From Corbicula japonica (taxonomy: Eukaryota > Mollusca > Bivalvia > Venerida > Cyrenidae): 64,000 nt of DNA. Shown in pieces: positions 46,701-61,700 of this stretch. The position numbers and the translations under genes were made by a program. The stretch is taken from positions 2,356,001-2,420,000 of the forward strand of contig JAZAYU010000034.1 of the NCBI GenBank assembly GCA_038501625.1, read 5' to 3'. Every line of letters starts with the position of its first letter. Position 1 is the stretch's first letter. The notes below the pieces were generated by a model. It was not told the DNA's origin and made no database searches. It saw only the letters and a list, made by a program, of their open reading frames with translations.

Positions 46701-49700
46701 TCATTTCAGTTCTTTTTCTGTAACATTACTGAAGTGATTGATATTTAACTAAAAGTAAATGTCTCTAATAAAAAATTACTAACAAGTTTTCTAACAAATT
46801 CAGAAATATTTCATAGTTATTCCCCTATTCAGTTTAATATTTATGGTACATTTAGGAATTATTTCTGTTATTTGAAAAGAATTCCTCCCGTACCATTCAC
46901 TTGTTAATATTTTTCCTGATTGCACATGAATGTATGGCCATAGTTGTTATTGTTTTAATCTTCAAATTGCATTTGTTTCAAAGATTCGAATAGTCGAGCA
47001 TGCTGTCTCCTCTGACAGCTCTTGTTATTTTTATGTCATCCATTTCCGCGACCAGGTAATTGAAGGTCAAGCAAATAACTCACATTGTAAACATTTTTTA
47101 GACCAAAGGACCTTAGATATCGTTGTCAGTAACTCATTACTCATCAAGACATTTCAATTGATGTTTAGTGTTGCCTCGTTTTTGTTATAAATTGCAAATA
47201 GATTTTTAGGTTTTTTTCTTTACTGTTCTAACTTTTCTAAGCGTATGCAAATTAAACATATATTAATAACACTGGTTTGTGCAAAGTTTGGTGGAACTGC
47301 ATTGTGACGTTCGAAAGATTTATATATTTTTCTTTTTTTGTCTATGGCAAATCAATGGCGAAAGGCGCAGTACCTTAAACGTAGATTTTCAAAAGATGTT
47401 TTTGAATAAACATAGCATTAACGTTCCTTAGAAAACATTATTAGTTTAATAAAAAGTGGTCAATATGAAACATTTGAATCAAAGACTGTCTTTTTTAAGG
47501 TGGTGACAATGCTAATGTTTACAATTTCAGTATCTCCATTAGATTTTATAAAAATGTTTGACCTTAATATGGCAAACCGAGTTGTCTACTTCGTGAACGC
47601 TGATAATGTCATATACTCCCGACCGCTCGATCTGCCAATAGAAGATGACGCAAAGCTGTTGATAAATAGAGCATCTGGAAACATTAGCGGTAAGATATTA
47701 ACTTTTTCCTTTATTATGTTATTTTTTTTCAATAGACCTGCGGCCTTATGACCATTTGTTACGTTAGAAAAAAAAACCCAGATGATTTATACAAAAATCA
47801 ACGTCTTTACAGCTGCCCCATTTTCTTACGTGATTTCTCCAGGTTTTCAAGTGCTGATTATTTCTTAGACCTCATGTTTTCTTTTGTTACCTAGTCATTC
47901 ATCCATTATGACATATTTTCTCACATTGATACGTAAAAAGAACCAATATTCAGCGGCGCTAGGAACCAATTTATAGCGGCGAACGGGTGAATATAATCCG
48001 AATGCTATTGCACCCAGCTGAGATTTTCAATTTGTTTTAAAATTATTTTTTACTTTTCCCCAATTAAAATGAAAACAGTATGTATTCGTTCTTTTCAGAG
48101 AATAATGTATGTACATGTAGAAACTCTGTCTCCCGGGCACAAATGTGACATTCAAATACGGACTCGATTCATTGTTTTTGCTTTATAAGGCGGGATTTAC
48201 TTGTACAAAAATCTAAGAAAAAATATATATTCACATTGTTTAAATAAATATTAAATACGCATATAGTATTTAACAAAGCACGTATTTTACAGGTAAGATA
48301 ATATATTTTGCACAACCCGAACAGACGTGCCAATGTGTCTTTAGACTTAATTAACATGATGGTTAATCACAGTTCTCTCTGTTTCCGCATTGTACACTCT
48401 TATTACTTTGTTTAGGTTTGGCGTTTGATCCTGTAAATGGTTACAACCTGTTTTGGTGCGAGAGCGACACCGGAAATATCTATCTGGTCGACGTAAGAGA
48501 CTTTAGCGTGAGGAAAGTGACGCCTTCTGGAACGGTTTCTCTCGTCAAACCGAGGAACCTACTCGTTCTGCTGGAGCAGAGGTCAGTAGCATCATATAAT
48601 TAAACGGCCCAAGATCATAACACTTGCGGTTGTGCACCATTTTAAGTTTCTGTACAGTTAAATTCACAGTATTTAAACTTAAACGGTAAAATTTCACACT
48701 TAAAGATTATAAAACTGAGGTCGGAGACCAGTCCAAAATCTCAAGCATCTGATTGATCAGACGCTTGGGTTTTGAGATTTACACTGTGCGCCGTTGATTG
48801 ATTTTGTGTGTATATTTCTATATTGACAGGAAGCTTGCATGGATTTCAAGCGTCTCTGGCTCTACGGCAATACAGACGATGAATTTCGATGGCAGTGACT
48901 ATGCTGTTGTTGCCACTGCCAGCGGGATGACAACACTTGTGGCAGATAAAGAAAAGAAAGTGTAAGTTATAATAAAGAATCTACTGACTGCGAGGGTATA
49001 TCTAGCTAAAGTTCTGGTGAAAATCCAGAGTTGTTTTGATATATTAAAATTATTAAGCATGTTAAATAGATCCTAGAACCTGGTTAAGTTCCCAGTGGCA
49101 AATTGTTTTGCATTTGGCCGATCCAAGGTGGAAACCTTGCATGTCTTTTTCGTAAATTGTCTGTGGTATCTTTTTTGAAACTGATCATTTTTATACCTAG
49201 ATGCTATCCTTTCCGCTCTACTTTTTTTGCTGTGCAGACAGACAGTGTTTTCTGAGTGTGGCTATTTTTGATATGCATGATTGTTTTTTTAGAAACCCAT
49301 TTGTACAAGGGCAAGGGCCAAACAAAAATTAATAATTTCAGCAAAAAGCACTGGAAAATTGAAGCCTTTTTGTTTATACTCGGGGAAAAGAAAGTTTCTG
49401 ATTTTGAGAGCTCACAGGAATCACAGTAGACAGCATGCCATTTTGTTGTACAACAATCCTACTGACCAATGTTATTTACAAAATGTAGCAAACTGATAAA
49501 AATATACTGTTACTTTAATAGTTGTCCTTTCTTATTATTAAGTATTTAATGTGTAATATTATAAGTACATGTAGTTATTTAATACAATTGTCAATAAAAA
49601 AAGTGATTTGATATTTGTCCCTCAGGTCAATCGTATTGGCACTCGGCCTTCAGCCAATACGACTGCCCTCGGGCAAATAACAGGGCCAATATCAAATCAC

Positions 49701-52700
49701 TTATTTATAAACAAAAAAAGAATATATCTTTTTTGCAGATTCTACTACACGGTACCATCAACCGGAAGGGTCTATGAGGTCAGTTTTGATGGGAAGACCG
49801 GCCCAACCGCCCTCAGCGTTAGCCTTGATAACACCACTTACTTGTTTGTCCACTATAATGTAAGTACATTACTTTTTAACAAGTTGGGTTGAAAAAGTGA
49901 CCGTGAAAACATATTAAAATAACTACAGTGGATGAATTTTTATTCGTGGTCCAAATTTCGAGGTTTTCTGTTCGACACAATGTTCGTGGGTTCTGAAATT
50001 CGTGGATTTTCTAAATTTCGTGTAAGTTCAATCCCTTATTTCATGGTGGTTTTAAATTCACGGCGTTGATCGATCTGCCTACAAACACACGAAAAGTAGT
50101 TCCCCACGAATATTAGTGATTTTACAGTACAAGGTCACAACAAAAACCAGGACCAAATACTAGTATATTTAAACTAAGATTGGGGACCACTTTAAAATCT
50201 TAAGCACCTGATTGGTTGAAATGGCGACCAGTCATTTGTCGTTACGCACAAGAAAGTTGTAACACTTGAATAACAGTAGTGTTTTCATATACTTTTGAAG
50301 AATAACCCCTCTATAAATGAATTCCTTTATATTTCTGACATTAACCGCTTGTTAAACTTTCAGAATTATTTTGCCTGGGTTTATTCATCACCTGGGTACG
50401 GCTATTTAGTCGTATCTAACGACTATGCCTTAAATCGACAAATCGGCCGTGGATATTTTGAAAACCAAACAGCTCTGGTGGACATGAAGGTTCTCGACCC
50501 CGAACTTCAGACCATTGACAAAATTAGTATGTATAACGAAAACTAGTACCAAATAGTGGAAAAATATGCAGGTTCTCTTTTAATAATTAAAGCATACTAC
50601 AGTAAAATCCTTCATTATGGTCATCCTGAAATAAAACCCTTCTCACTACTCAGGCATCAAGAGGTGGTCTTTCACTGTAATTATAAATTAAAGCGCCTCA
50701 GATCTAACTCCATTGTAGAAATGATGTGTAAACACATCAGGTCCCAAGGTTATAAAACTGAGAATGGAAACCAGTCTCAAATCTCAAGCATCTGATAATA
50801 GCGACCTGTTGGTTTCCAGTCTCAGTTTTATAAACTTCAGCCCAGTAATCTGAAGAGTTCTTGTGTTCAACTTGCTGTTATAGTTCGTTATCGGTAAGTT
50901 GGCCGTCACGTGACATATAAGTGAATTTAGAAATGGTCAGGCCTCCTAGCAAAACCTTTAAAACCTTTAAAAACCTTTAATTTAATTGCAAACCTTTAAA
51001 ACCTTTAAATCATCTGGAAAAACCTTTAAAATAGCCAAATAGCCTGTAAGTTTTGCTTAAAACCTATATTTTTGTTCAGACTGCTTGCCGTGCCAATTTT
51101 AAGCAAGTAATAGCTGCAGTTCTGTATTTCTTCCTCCTTTTAAGTGTTGTTATTAAGATAATGCTTGTGTATTAGTCATAATGTATAATTCAGACAGTGT
51201 GAAAATAATATTAATTATGCCTATTTTTGATATCTGTTTTATTTAAAGTGTGGGTTGCCTTATATAAATCAAATTTCTTCGTAAATAACTGAATTTATTA
51301 CTTTTTTTCAACAAGAAATTCAACATAAATCGCCTTTATTTACTCTTTATTTATTAATATTTTACTCTAAAAGGCCTTTATTTCCATAGAATGGAGCCTT
51401 TTTAAAATCCTTTATTTTTGTTCAGGCCTGCTAGGAGGCCTGAATGGTTTATCAGTGAAAATGATTTAGAATTTTAATATTGTTATACATGTATTTTATT
51501 TATGAGACTTCTCCCTGCAGAAGTATTTAACTCTCCGCGATCAGTTATACAACAATCTTAAGTCTATAAATGTTATATCACGTGACTGTCTACTTATCCA
51601 TAACCAACTATAACAATATGTGAGGGGAGTAAGTTTACTATTACGCCCATATAAGTGTTTGTTGGTAATTGCAAAACATACATTATACTTAGACTATCCA
51701 CAAAATCAACACAGTCGAAAGCAACTGGTTATGATTATTGTATTCTGATTCCGGCATATTCATATGCATATATAAAAAAATACAAAGTAATACGTTGTAT
51801 GCATGTTTTATTTTTCTTTCTAGTGAATCGACAGGTGCTTCGTTCTTTTTATACTATCCGAATTGTTTGACTGAAACAACGGAATCGACACACAAAATTA
51901 TGTACTAATTACATATATGTTACTTTCTATAAAAAGCCCGAAGATTATAAAACTGAGAACGGACACCAGTTTCAAATCTCAAATATCTGATTGCCTGAAA
52001 TGGAGATTTGAGACTGGTCTCCGTTCTCAGTTATATAATGTTTGGCCCTGTAAATCATTTACTTTTGGTTTGCTTTTCTTCTTTTATTTTTTTATTTATT
52101 TCTAAAGATACAGTATTTATACTTATAACATTTTTTTCTTTCAATTCTAGGCCCTTGTGCATACGAGAATGGAAACTGCCAGCATATTTGTATAACGAAG
52201 TATACTAATAATGTGATGACCAAGGTATGTGAGTGCAATATGGGATATCAACTAGCAGACGACAATACTAGCTGCAAATCTAGTAAGTATTACTCTTTGT
52301 TTACAATCCCAGATTCGTTTACAAACGAAAAAATACTATTGTTTACATTTATTTAGGAAACTAAAGAAAATGATTTAACACATTGAGTGAATAATATATA
52401 TACATGTACGTATCACAAAAAAGGCGAAGAAATATTCCACTTCAGCCGAAAGGTAACCAATCAGTGGAAAAGAAAACCTATTCAATGTCACGCGTCGTCC
52501 TATTCGACCGAGCCGCTAACGGCGGTCGTCCTGGCCGATCGAGCCTCTAACAGCGGTCGTTCTGGCGACCTAGTCGCCAACAGCAATCGTCCTGGCCGAC
52601 CTAGCCGCCAACAGCGGTCGACAAAGGCCGGCCGGGCCACCAACTGCGGTCCTCAATGGGCGACAAAGCCGCCAACAGCGGTCGTCAGGACTGACCGAGG

Positions 52701-55700
52701 CTTAACTTTCACATCTGTCATCTACATGTTGAATTATTTATGGTACTCGACTTGGGAGTTCGTTTTGAATTAAACGGTAGAAGTAGGGAAATCTTTGAAA
52801 TTCCTAAAACATGGCCTCCATTTGTTTACGTTTTGTTTTCCAAGGGTAGTTTTAGTTTTCCACTTCGGTTTTATTCGAAATTCTCGAGAAGCAACTACAA
52901 CAAATTTATCCTGCACTCGTCCAGTATTTTGCTTATTAGCAACAAGCCTGAAAACACACGTCAGACTGATGTATTCATTTTGTATTCATTGTGCTACAAC
53001 AAGTAAAAGAATGATCTTTTCTTTCAGGTGGTGTAGTGAAGGATAACTTTCTACTTGTTGCTGACTGGACATACGACATGCTACATCAGATAGACCTGTC
53101 TAATGGTGATTTCCACGCAATATCTTTACCCGAGGCGGAATCGTTCGAGGGAGTATTTTACGACCGAATCACACAGAAAGTAGTTTGGTCACAGAACTAT
53201 GATACGCGGATTTACAGTGCTAATTTAGATGGCACTGACGTAAAGATCTTGGCAGATTTAGGTAAGTTTCATAAACTTTTTATTATGTTGAAAAATGAAT
53301 GCATTGCATAAGTCATCCAATATAATTCAGTTTAGCTGTATTTGTATTTATACAAACAAACAGACAAGAAGCATACATATTTTCAATAATAAAATGATAA
53401 TTCTTCCAAAGTCATAATTTCAAAGATTGTGAGTTCTAAGTGATTGAAGATATATCTCGGGATACAGACCGCAGAAAAAGAACATTTTGTGTTTTGTGTC
53501 CAAATTATAATTGAATCAAGCTAAAACAAAATCCAGTGCCGACAAGAAATTACATAAAATAACGCCGTTGTTTTCTTCAATACACCGCGATTTGACCTTA
53601 AGGAGGAAGTACCGCTACGTGCATTTTTGTCACCCACCGCCAGCATTACTATAGAACCTTGCGCAGTTAAAATGATACTTCTGTTACTTTTTTCGACTCG
53701 GAAAAGTGTAGGATAAAATACTATGTTGGGACTAGGTTTTGATTCACCCGATCAGACAGAATTACATACTTATCAGTGTCCATCTCAAGGCGACAAATAT
53801 TGACATTAATCATAAAATTGCTCGATTTCTGATGTTATTTGATAAATGTTATACAATAGTCTTGTTTATTTATACTAAAACTATTAAACTCGTCAATTTC
53901 CATTTCAGCCAATCAGATGTTTGAGATTTAAGTCTGGTTTCTCATATTTATGATTTTGGGCTCTAGTGTAATTGTTGCTTGTTTCAGAAATTTGACTTTT
54001 GTCTGCAAGTGAAATTGTACGATTGAGTTTTATATGGAACCTGGATCAAAATATTTATATTAACTATGCTTTCAGATTATTCCTACCCATACCGTTTCGC
54101 AAAGGATGAAACTACCGGAAACTTGTATTACACCTCCTACTTCTGGCAACACATTGGTTTGATTACCCCGGATCTACAGAACATCTGGCTAAATGAGGAC
54201 TTTTATAGTGAAGATCTATTAGATATTGTTGTACACCCAGGCAAAGGGTAGGGCCCTTATTATTATGGTTTTCATTGGTAGATGTATTATGATAGGTTCG
54301 TGAAAGTAAATGAAACTTTAAAGTCATTCTAAATAAGAATACAATTTGTATGAGAATAATTCCTTTAAATTAGATCAACTTTAAGCTGTTAAATCGAGTT
54401 TAAAGCTAAATACATCATACCTATAAGCCTAGAAGAATATTTCAATGTTAAGCAGTTTGATATAAAGTGGTATGTTTTGTATTTATACAACAGGTGGTTG
54501 TTTTACACAGTAAGTGACTACTATGAGTCCTACGTGGTACGAAGTAACATGGATGGAACCATCAACAAGAAGATTATTACCACGGAGGGCTTTGCTGATG
54601 GGCTTGCCATAGATTACAGAAGTAAAGCTCTCATTTACATAAGAATCAATTCAGGGCCCAAGATCATAAAAAAAAGTTTTGAGATCAGTCTCAAATCTCA
54701 AGGATCTGATTGGCTGAAATGGCGAATGGTCGCCATTTCAGCCAATCAGATGCTTGAGATTTGAGGATGATCTCCAGATTTAGTTTTATGATCTTGGGCA
54801 CTGGGCCGGAGACTACGAAGACTATAAATTTGAGACTGAAGACCATTCTTAAATCTCAAGCATCAGAGCTGAAGGTTATAAAACTGTGATTGGGGACCAG
54901 TCTCAAATCTCGAGCATGTGATTGGCTAAAAAGTCTCCATTTCAGCCAATCAGATGCTTGAGATTTAAGACTGGTCTCCAAATTTTAGTTTAAAAACTTG
55001 GGCCCTGATTGGCTGAATTGGAGACTTATTTCCATTTCAGCCAATCAAATATTTGTGATATGAGACTGGTCTCCTTTCTCAGATTAATAATGTTAAGGTT
55101 CAGTTGTGAATATATCCAGTTAAATCAACCAAAGAATTCTAATTTTTATGTATACAATACCACAGAATCAGTTTAACACATGTATAGTGACCCCTTGTCC
55201 GTTGGATTCCATTAAACTTCGTACATATGTTCACCTACACCTAAAGATAACAAAGTATCACTTGTAAGAACCAAGATCAATGTCACATTGGGTTATATCC
55301 CTTGCCAGGTTCACATTTTTGCAATTGTTGAATGTCATCTATGTAAACATCACAAAAATGTTCATCTCTCTCCAAAAGACTTGGTCCAGAACATCCCGTA
55401 ATGTTCATCTCAGTTAAGGTCATCTCTTACAACCAAGAACCTACTCAAAGGTCTGTGCCCAAGATTTTAAACTGAGCATGGAAACCAGCCTCAAATCTCA
55501 AGCATCTGATTGACTCAAATGGCATCCGGTCGCCATTTCAGCCAATCAAATGCTTGAGATTTGAGACTGATTTCCGTGCTCAGTTTTAATAGCCTTAGGG
55601 CCTGATGTAAAATTCATATCAGATTGAATTAACTTGCTTTTAGATGACCGCTTGTACTGGTCGGACTCCACCTACGACACTATACAAGGTTGTAACTTTG

Positions 55701-58700
55701 ACGGAAAAAATTGTACGACAATCGTCAACATATCATCTCTACAAGCTGAAGAAATCCGGGACCTTGCCATCAACGGGGATTACCTCTATTATTCAGCATA
55801 TAAAAAAGAGTAGGTGCAATCAACCTTAAATAAATTACATATACATTTAAAAACGATGATAGTGGTAATTTAATCACATTATAATTTCGAACAATATTGA
55901 AAACTACTATTCACAAAGTTAATCAAAGATACGTAAACGAGTACATTTTATCCGGAACTATCAGTTAATTCTCTCGCGCTTCAATAGAGTGTCCTCCCCT
56001 TTGCTCTACATGATTCCTGGAGTAGATGTTAAATAAAAATAGCATATAACCCTCTTACCTCATTGATTATACATTATTTTAGCAGTGTGTTATATAGAAA
56101 CATCCAGTCTTCTAACTTCATTGCTATGATGTTTACACCAGTGTTCAGCCATTCCTCTCGCCCTTATATACGAATTTTACCAAATGTGAAACCATTAGAG
56201 ATCTAGATCAGGTGACACATCTGTGCCTTCTGATTTTCTTCTTCTCTGGTCGCTTGTTGGTCATAAATAGCCCAATGAATACAAAGCGAACATTGTAGGT
56301 CAATAAAGTCACAGAAACCACTACAGACTTTGGAAAAAAAATCGTTTTCTTTCTTTTTAGTAGAGTTTTATATAGAAACACCCAGTCTTCTGACTTCATT
56401 GCTATTTCGTTTACACCAGTTCCCCTCGCCCTTATATACGGATTTTACCAAATGTGAAACCATTAGAGATGTTGCCTTCTGATTTTCTTCTTCTCTGGTC
56501 GCTTGTTGGTCATAAATAGCCCAATGAATACAAAGCGAACATTGTACGACCTGATCAGACGGCACTGTTAGCCCATGTAGTAAAGAGTTAATACGGCAAC
56601 TGCAAAACCCTCACAAATCATTCTTGCTACATCTTTTTGGAAGATTAGGTCAATACAGTTACAGAAACCACTCCAGACTTTGGAAAAAAAATCATTTTAC
56701 TTTCTTTTATTTGTTAATAGTCATGTGGTTCGCGTGAGTTTAAAACCTCCATATAACAGAAAAGAAGTAGGTAATGGCACCGGAGGATTTGGAAAGCTGG
56801 ACACCATTTCACTCTACAACAGTGCCAACACGAATAAACAACCAGGTACTTTTGTCCGAAAGGGATATTTTTGTTTTCCCCGATAATGTTCACAGTGTTT
56901 ACAACATTTAATCTTGTAAATAAGTTCCTTTTGCGCATGGTCGCAATGATTTAATTCCAATATTGTAGACTCTTACACTGTGTTTATGCCCACTATTGTT
57001 TAATTCCAAATTTGTCAATAATTTAATTAGCAAGATATTTGTAATTTAACTGGCAAGATGTTTCTTAATGTTATTGGCAAGATGTTTCTTAATGTTATTA
57101 GCAAGATGGACTTGAAATAATTCAAACGTCAACAATTTAAACCATTATTCTAGCAGAGATAATTACTTATTATTTTAGCAGAGATAATCTGTGCCAAAGA
57201 TCATAAAACTAAATCAGAGAGATCAGTCTAAAATCTCAAGCATCTGAATGGCTGAAATGGCGGCTAATCAGATGCTTGAGATTTGAGACTGATCTCCAGA
57301 TTTAGTTTTATGATCTTGGGCCCTGGTAATTTCAGTGAGCGAGGCGTGCCGCGATCGCAATGGAAAGGGAGATTGCAGTACTGTTTGCATTCCAACCTCA
57401 CAAGGAAGGACCTGTATGTGTGAAGATGGTGTACACCTCAGGCCAGATGGGAGAACTTGTGAAGATGGTATGAATGAATGATTTAATTTTTTCCGGCTCA
57501 GCGATACTTATGTAAACTTTTGAACAAATGCTATCCAGTTCCCTCCATATACTTTTTTCAAGTTTGGCAATCAGCAGGAGTGATATTTGTTCAAATACGA
57601 ATTTTATCATTTTATTTAGTTACAAAAGTGAACATGTCATACATGTAAATGTAGGATTGAAAAAACAAAAATGGGACAGCTGGACGAATGAGAGTCACTT
57701 TTGAGCGCCTTATTTTTTATTTGTATTTTCAGTACACCAGTGTACAGACGTAATAGTTCAACAAGGGACAAACAACGAAGATGTAAAGATCACCTTTAAA
57801 TCCTCGTGTCTACGTCACAAAGGAGATATATGCGAGTATTTTTGTCCCGCTAACTACGTACCTGTAAACAAAAACAACACGATGCTGACCTGCACCAGTA
57901 TAGGATGGGACAGAGAAACATTAAAGCTCTGTGAAGGTATACAGCACCGAATCCTACCTTTAGTTTAGGAAATACGATCGTATCGCAATAACGACTTAAG
58001 TTTGTCCGTCTGTACTTTTCGAACTGGTCGTATATTTCAAAGCTCTTAAAATGATATTCGTATATTGATAGTCTATGCTCAATGGTCTCATATTCATCTA
58101 TGCTCTATGATGTGTATTTTCTAAATTCTATTTTGCAGTATACGTCTACACGCTATAGAAGTTGGTATTCGTACAACGTATTTGTTTAAATATTCATCTA
58201 ATTTAAAGTGTGATTACTTCTATTACATAAATTGCGCGTATGTACTCGTCGGCACCTTTTGGTACAATATACATTTCTTGATAGTCTTTCAAATAAATAA
58301 ATAAATGCATTTATAATACTATGAATTACATCAAAATCCTGACATTTTTCAATAAAGTTACAAGAATAACGTTTAAACATTTTGTAAATTGTTAAATATT
58401 TGATAATTAAGATGGCATTATTTCAAATCATTTACTCATTTTTATATACAGCGTTTACACTTAAATTGTTCTGTTATAAGAATAAATGATTGCTAAAATT
58501 ATAGATATACAAATGTATTACTTTTATTACATGTATTTACGATATTCTTTTTACAAGAAATACAGTTTATAAATAGGAAACAAATAACATAGTTATATTC
58601 AATTACAATAAAATGATTATTTTTGTTCATTATTAGAGGGGACCTCAAGTAAGTTATTAACTTTAGAACTACCTATACTAATTGAAACTTTTTTAAGCGG

Positions 58701-61700
58701 ATTATCAATGCACTTAACTCTGTTCTGTAACACTGGTGTGCTTCAGTGTTGTTGTGAGCTTTTTCTATAACCGTTTGTTTGTCACCGATTTATAATCATT
58801 ACATTTGAGTAATGAGAACTGCTTTATTAATATAAACATATTAGAGCTACTCTAAAACATGAGTGATATTATGGCTATTCCATAGATATCAATATGAGCA
58901 ATATAAGGGCTATGGATATCAACATTAGCGATTTGAGGACAACACCATAAATCACATATATAAGGTTCGCCTACGCGCAGTCTAATGTTCAACATTGTCA
59001 AAGAATTAGTCTATTGCATCTAGAAAACAGTTCTGTTTTGCACCTTGTAAGTCCGCAATTTGATTAGTGTCTATATTTATCGCAAAGACAACAAGTCCCG
59101 TTTTATCAAGGTGCGTCAAAAAATTCTGAGGTATAACATGACAACTATTTTCAGACTCTATATTATTGTTAAAAAGTATAAGCTAAAATTATATTTCTAA
59201 TTCAATGCCCAATGTTAGAAAACTGAGCATGGAAACAGTCTGTAACCTCAAGCATCTGATTGGCTGAAATGGCGCTATTTCAGACTATCAGCAGCTTGAG
59301 TTTTAAGACTGGTTTCCAAATTCAGTTGTATAACCTTTAGCCCTGAAAATATGTACGTGTGCGTGAACGCCATTGTTTTATTGCAATGTTGTAAATATGT
59401 ACGATGTGTGCACGCCGTTGATTCACTACAAAAATATATACCTTTTGTGTTTTCTCGCTATTGTTTTATTAAAACATGATAAATATGTACGCTGTGTCCG
59501 TCCACGCCATTGTTACACTTCACTATTATAATTTAAATATGTACATTTCGTGCATGCTCGCTATTGTTTTAATCCAATATTGTAAATTTGTCCGCTGTGT
59601 GCGTGCACGCCATTGTTTCACTACAGTGAATTATATACACTTTGTGCGTGCTCTCTATTGTTTTATTACAATATTGTAAATATGTACTCTATGCTAATGC
59701 CAATGTGAAACAATTAATTTTAGAATCCATTTTTTTTCCACTTAACCCAGACATAATACTAACAACTGTTCGCACCACCATTTTAGTGTAAATTTTGTAA
59801 CATTTAGGCTTCTTTATGACTGTTAATGTATTTCGGTGGGTAAAAGCGAAAAGGTTCTGCATATCTGCTTCTTTATTTTTTATCTTTTAGAACCTTATTG
59901 CTACATTTTCCAATTAATTAATTTTAGCGTTTCTTTAACACGTGCTATGTTTTTTCAGCGGTTCGTTGTCCCACTTCTATAGAGAATGGTGTATTGAGCC
60001 CCAGTTGCAAGTTACAGGTCGGTGAAGTATGTGACTTTACTTGTAATACTGGCTACATCAAGACCGAGAACAACACCTTCTGTACACAAAATGGTACCTT
60101 TCATAAAAATTCAAAGGATTTCTGTGCACGTGAGTATTAGCGAAGTATTTTATATGTTATCCTATCAAAATATTTAGTTGGTTTCATAGATACAGGTTTT
60201 ACTCTATAGGTGAACAGTATATATAAAGATCATTTGGCACATCCGTGTCTGTTTAGGACATGCACTGTTCGCTTTTTATATTGATTAGGTTGTTTCTGAC
60301 CAAGAAGTGACCATTGTAGATCTTGCTCTGATAGCACGGATGTGCCGTCTGATCTGGATATCACACTTTGCAATAAAACTCGTATATTGTGTAAAAAGGA
60401 AAATTAATAACAAATCGTCTTTTTTGTTTTATGAAGAGCCTTATAATGTATTAATAACTGAAGGGAGGTGTCATGCATGTACACCAAAATCGAATACACT
60501 GGTTAAACTCGTTGCATTTTCAATTTTTTTTTAAGTCCGCAAAAATTGATTAAATTTACATAGTCACAATGCACGCTCATTGTTCACGCACAGATTTAAG
60601 TTTGTCTATACATAACATATTCTATTATTCAGTTTTAATAGAACTCAAATTTTAAGTTTATTCAAACTTTAAACCGATATCAAATGGGATTTTCTCGAAA
60701 ATATCAGAATTTAACAGGCTGCATACATGGGCTGCTTCACAAAGTTATAAGTATCACAAAGGTACGATTATCTGAAAACATTGCCAATTTCCTTAGATGT
60801 ACTCTGAATAGCATGCCATAGTCTGACAAAATCCGACTTTATTTCAGTGTATACTTGCCCTGACACCATATCGCACGGATCTCTGTACAACTGCCCGCGT
60901 ACAGTAGGAAGCACGTGCACGGTGACATGTGACAAGTACTACACACCGTCCACAGATTCTGCAACAATCAAATGTGTGCTTGGCGGCTGGAACACAAACG
61001 TAGCAACCTTTTGTAAAGGTACATTATATCCTATCTGGGGTGGTGGAGGAACGGGTGGGGAATTCATCTGTCATATAGTGAGAAGGTTTCACAACTGTAA
61101 GAACCTTATTTGAATGACATAACGATAGCACTGTTATGGCTTTTTAAAGCTTGTTCAAATCAGATATAGTTACACTTTTAGCAAATCTTAATATAATATT
61201 GTAGTAAATGCAAGTCCTTTCGTTTATGTTTTTGTCATGAGATGTCGCTGAATTAAAACGTTTTGATGAATTTTGATGAAAAATCGATTTTTTGCACGCA
61301 ATGTCACTTTTTTAAACGAGCCGAATGCTTAAATTTACAACACAATGTCAGTGTTGCTCTTTTATAATGTTATATTTAACGGCCCCCTAAAAACGCTAAT
61401 ATTAACTGTATGGCAATAAATTAACGACAGTTGAAACCGTTAAATACAAATAACCGTAAAATTATTAACGCAAGGTATACAAGCAACTGGACCACCGTTA
61501 TCAATCGTATTAAAACTCTTTGTTCTGTTATCCTAAATAAATAATATTGGTACATTACAGTGTCGCAGTGTACAGATAGCTCCTTAATGAATGGTCAGGT
61601 GACCGGAACCTGCAGTAGGGGCCCAGGAGATGTGTGCCAGTATACATGTAACACTGGTTATTACAACAACACTGCCATGGTGGTCTGTAACAGCGATATG

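Larger units (their letters stand above)
44776..47530 (+). other. Gene 2 intron 8 (2.8 kb)
   Basis: Almost wholly occupied by a foldback element (about 45180-47390) with a helentron-like element (45517-47026) in its centre. Confidence 0.75.
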
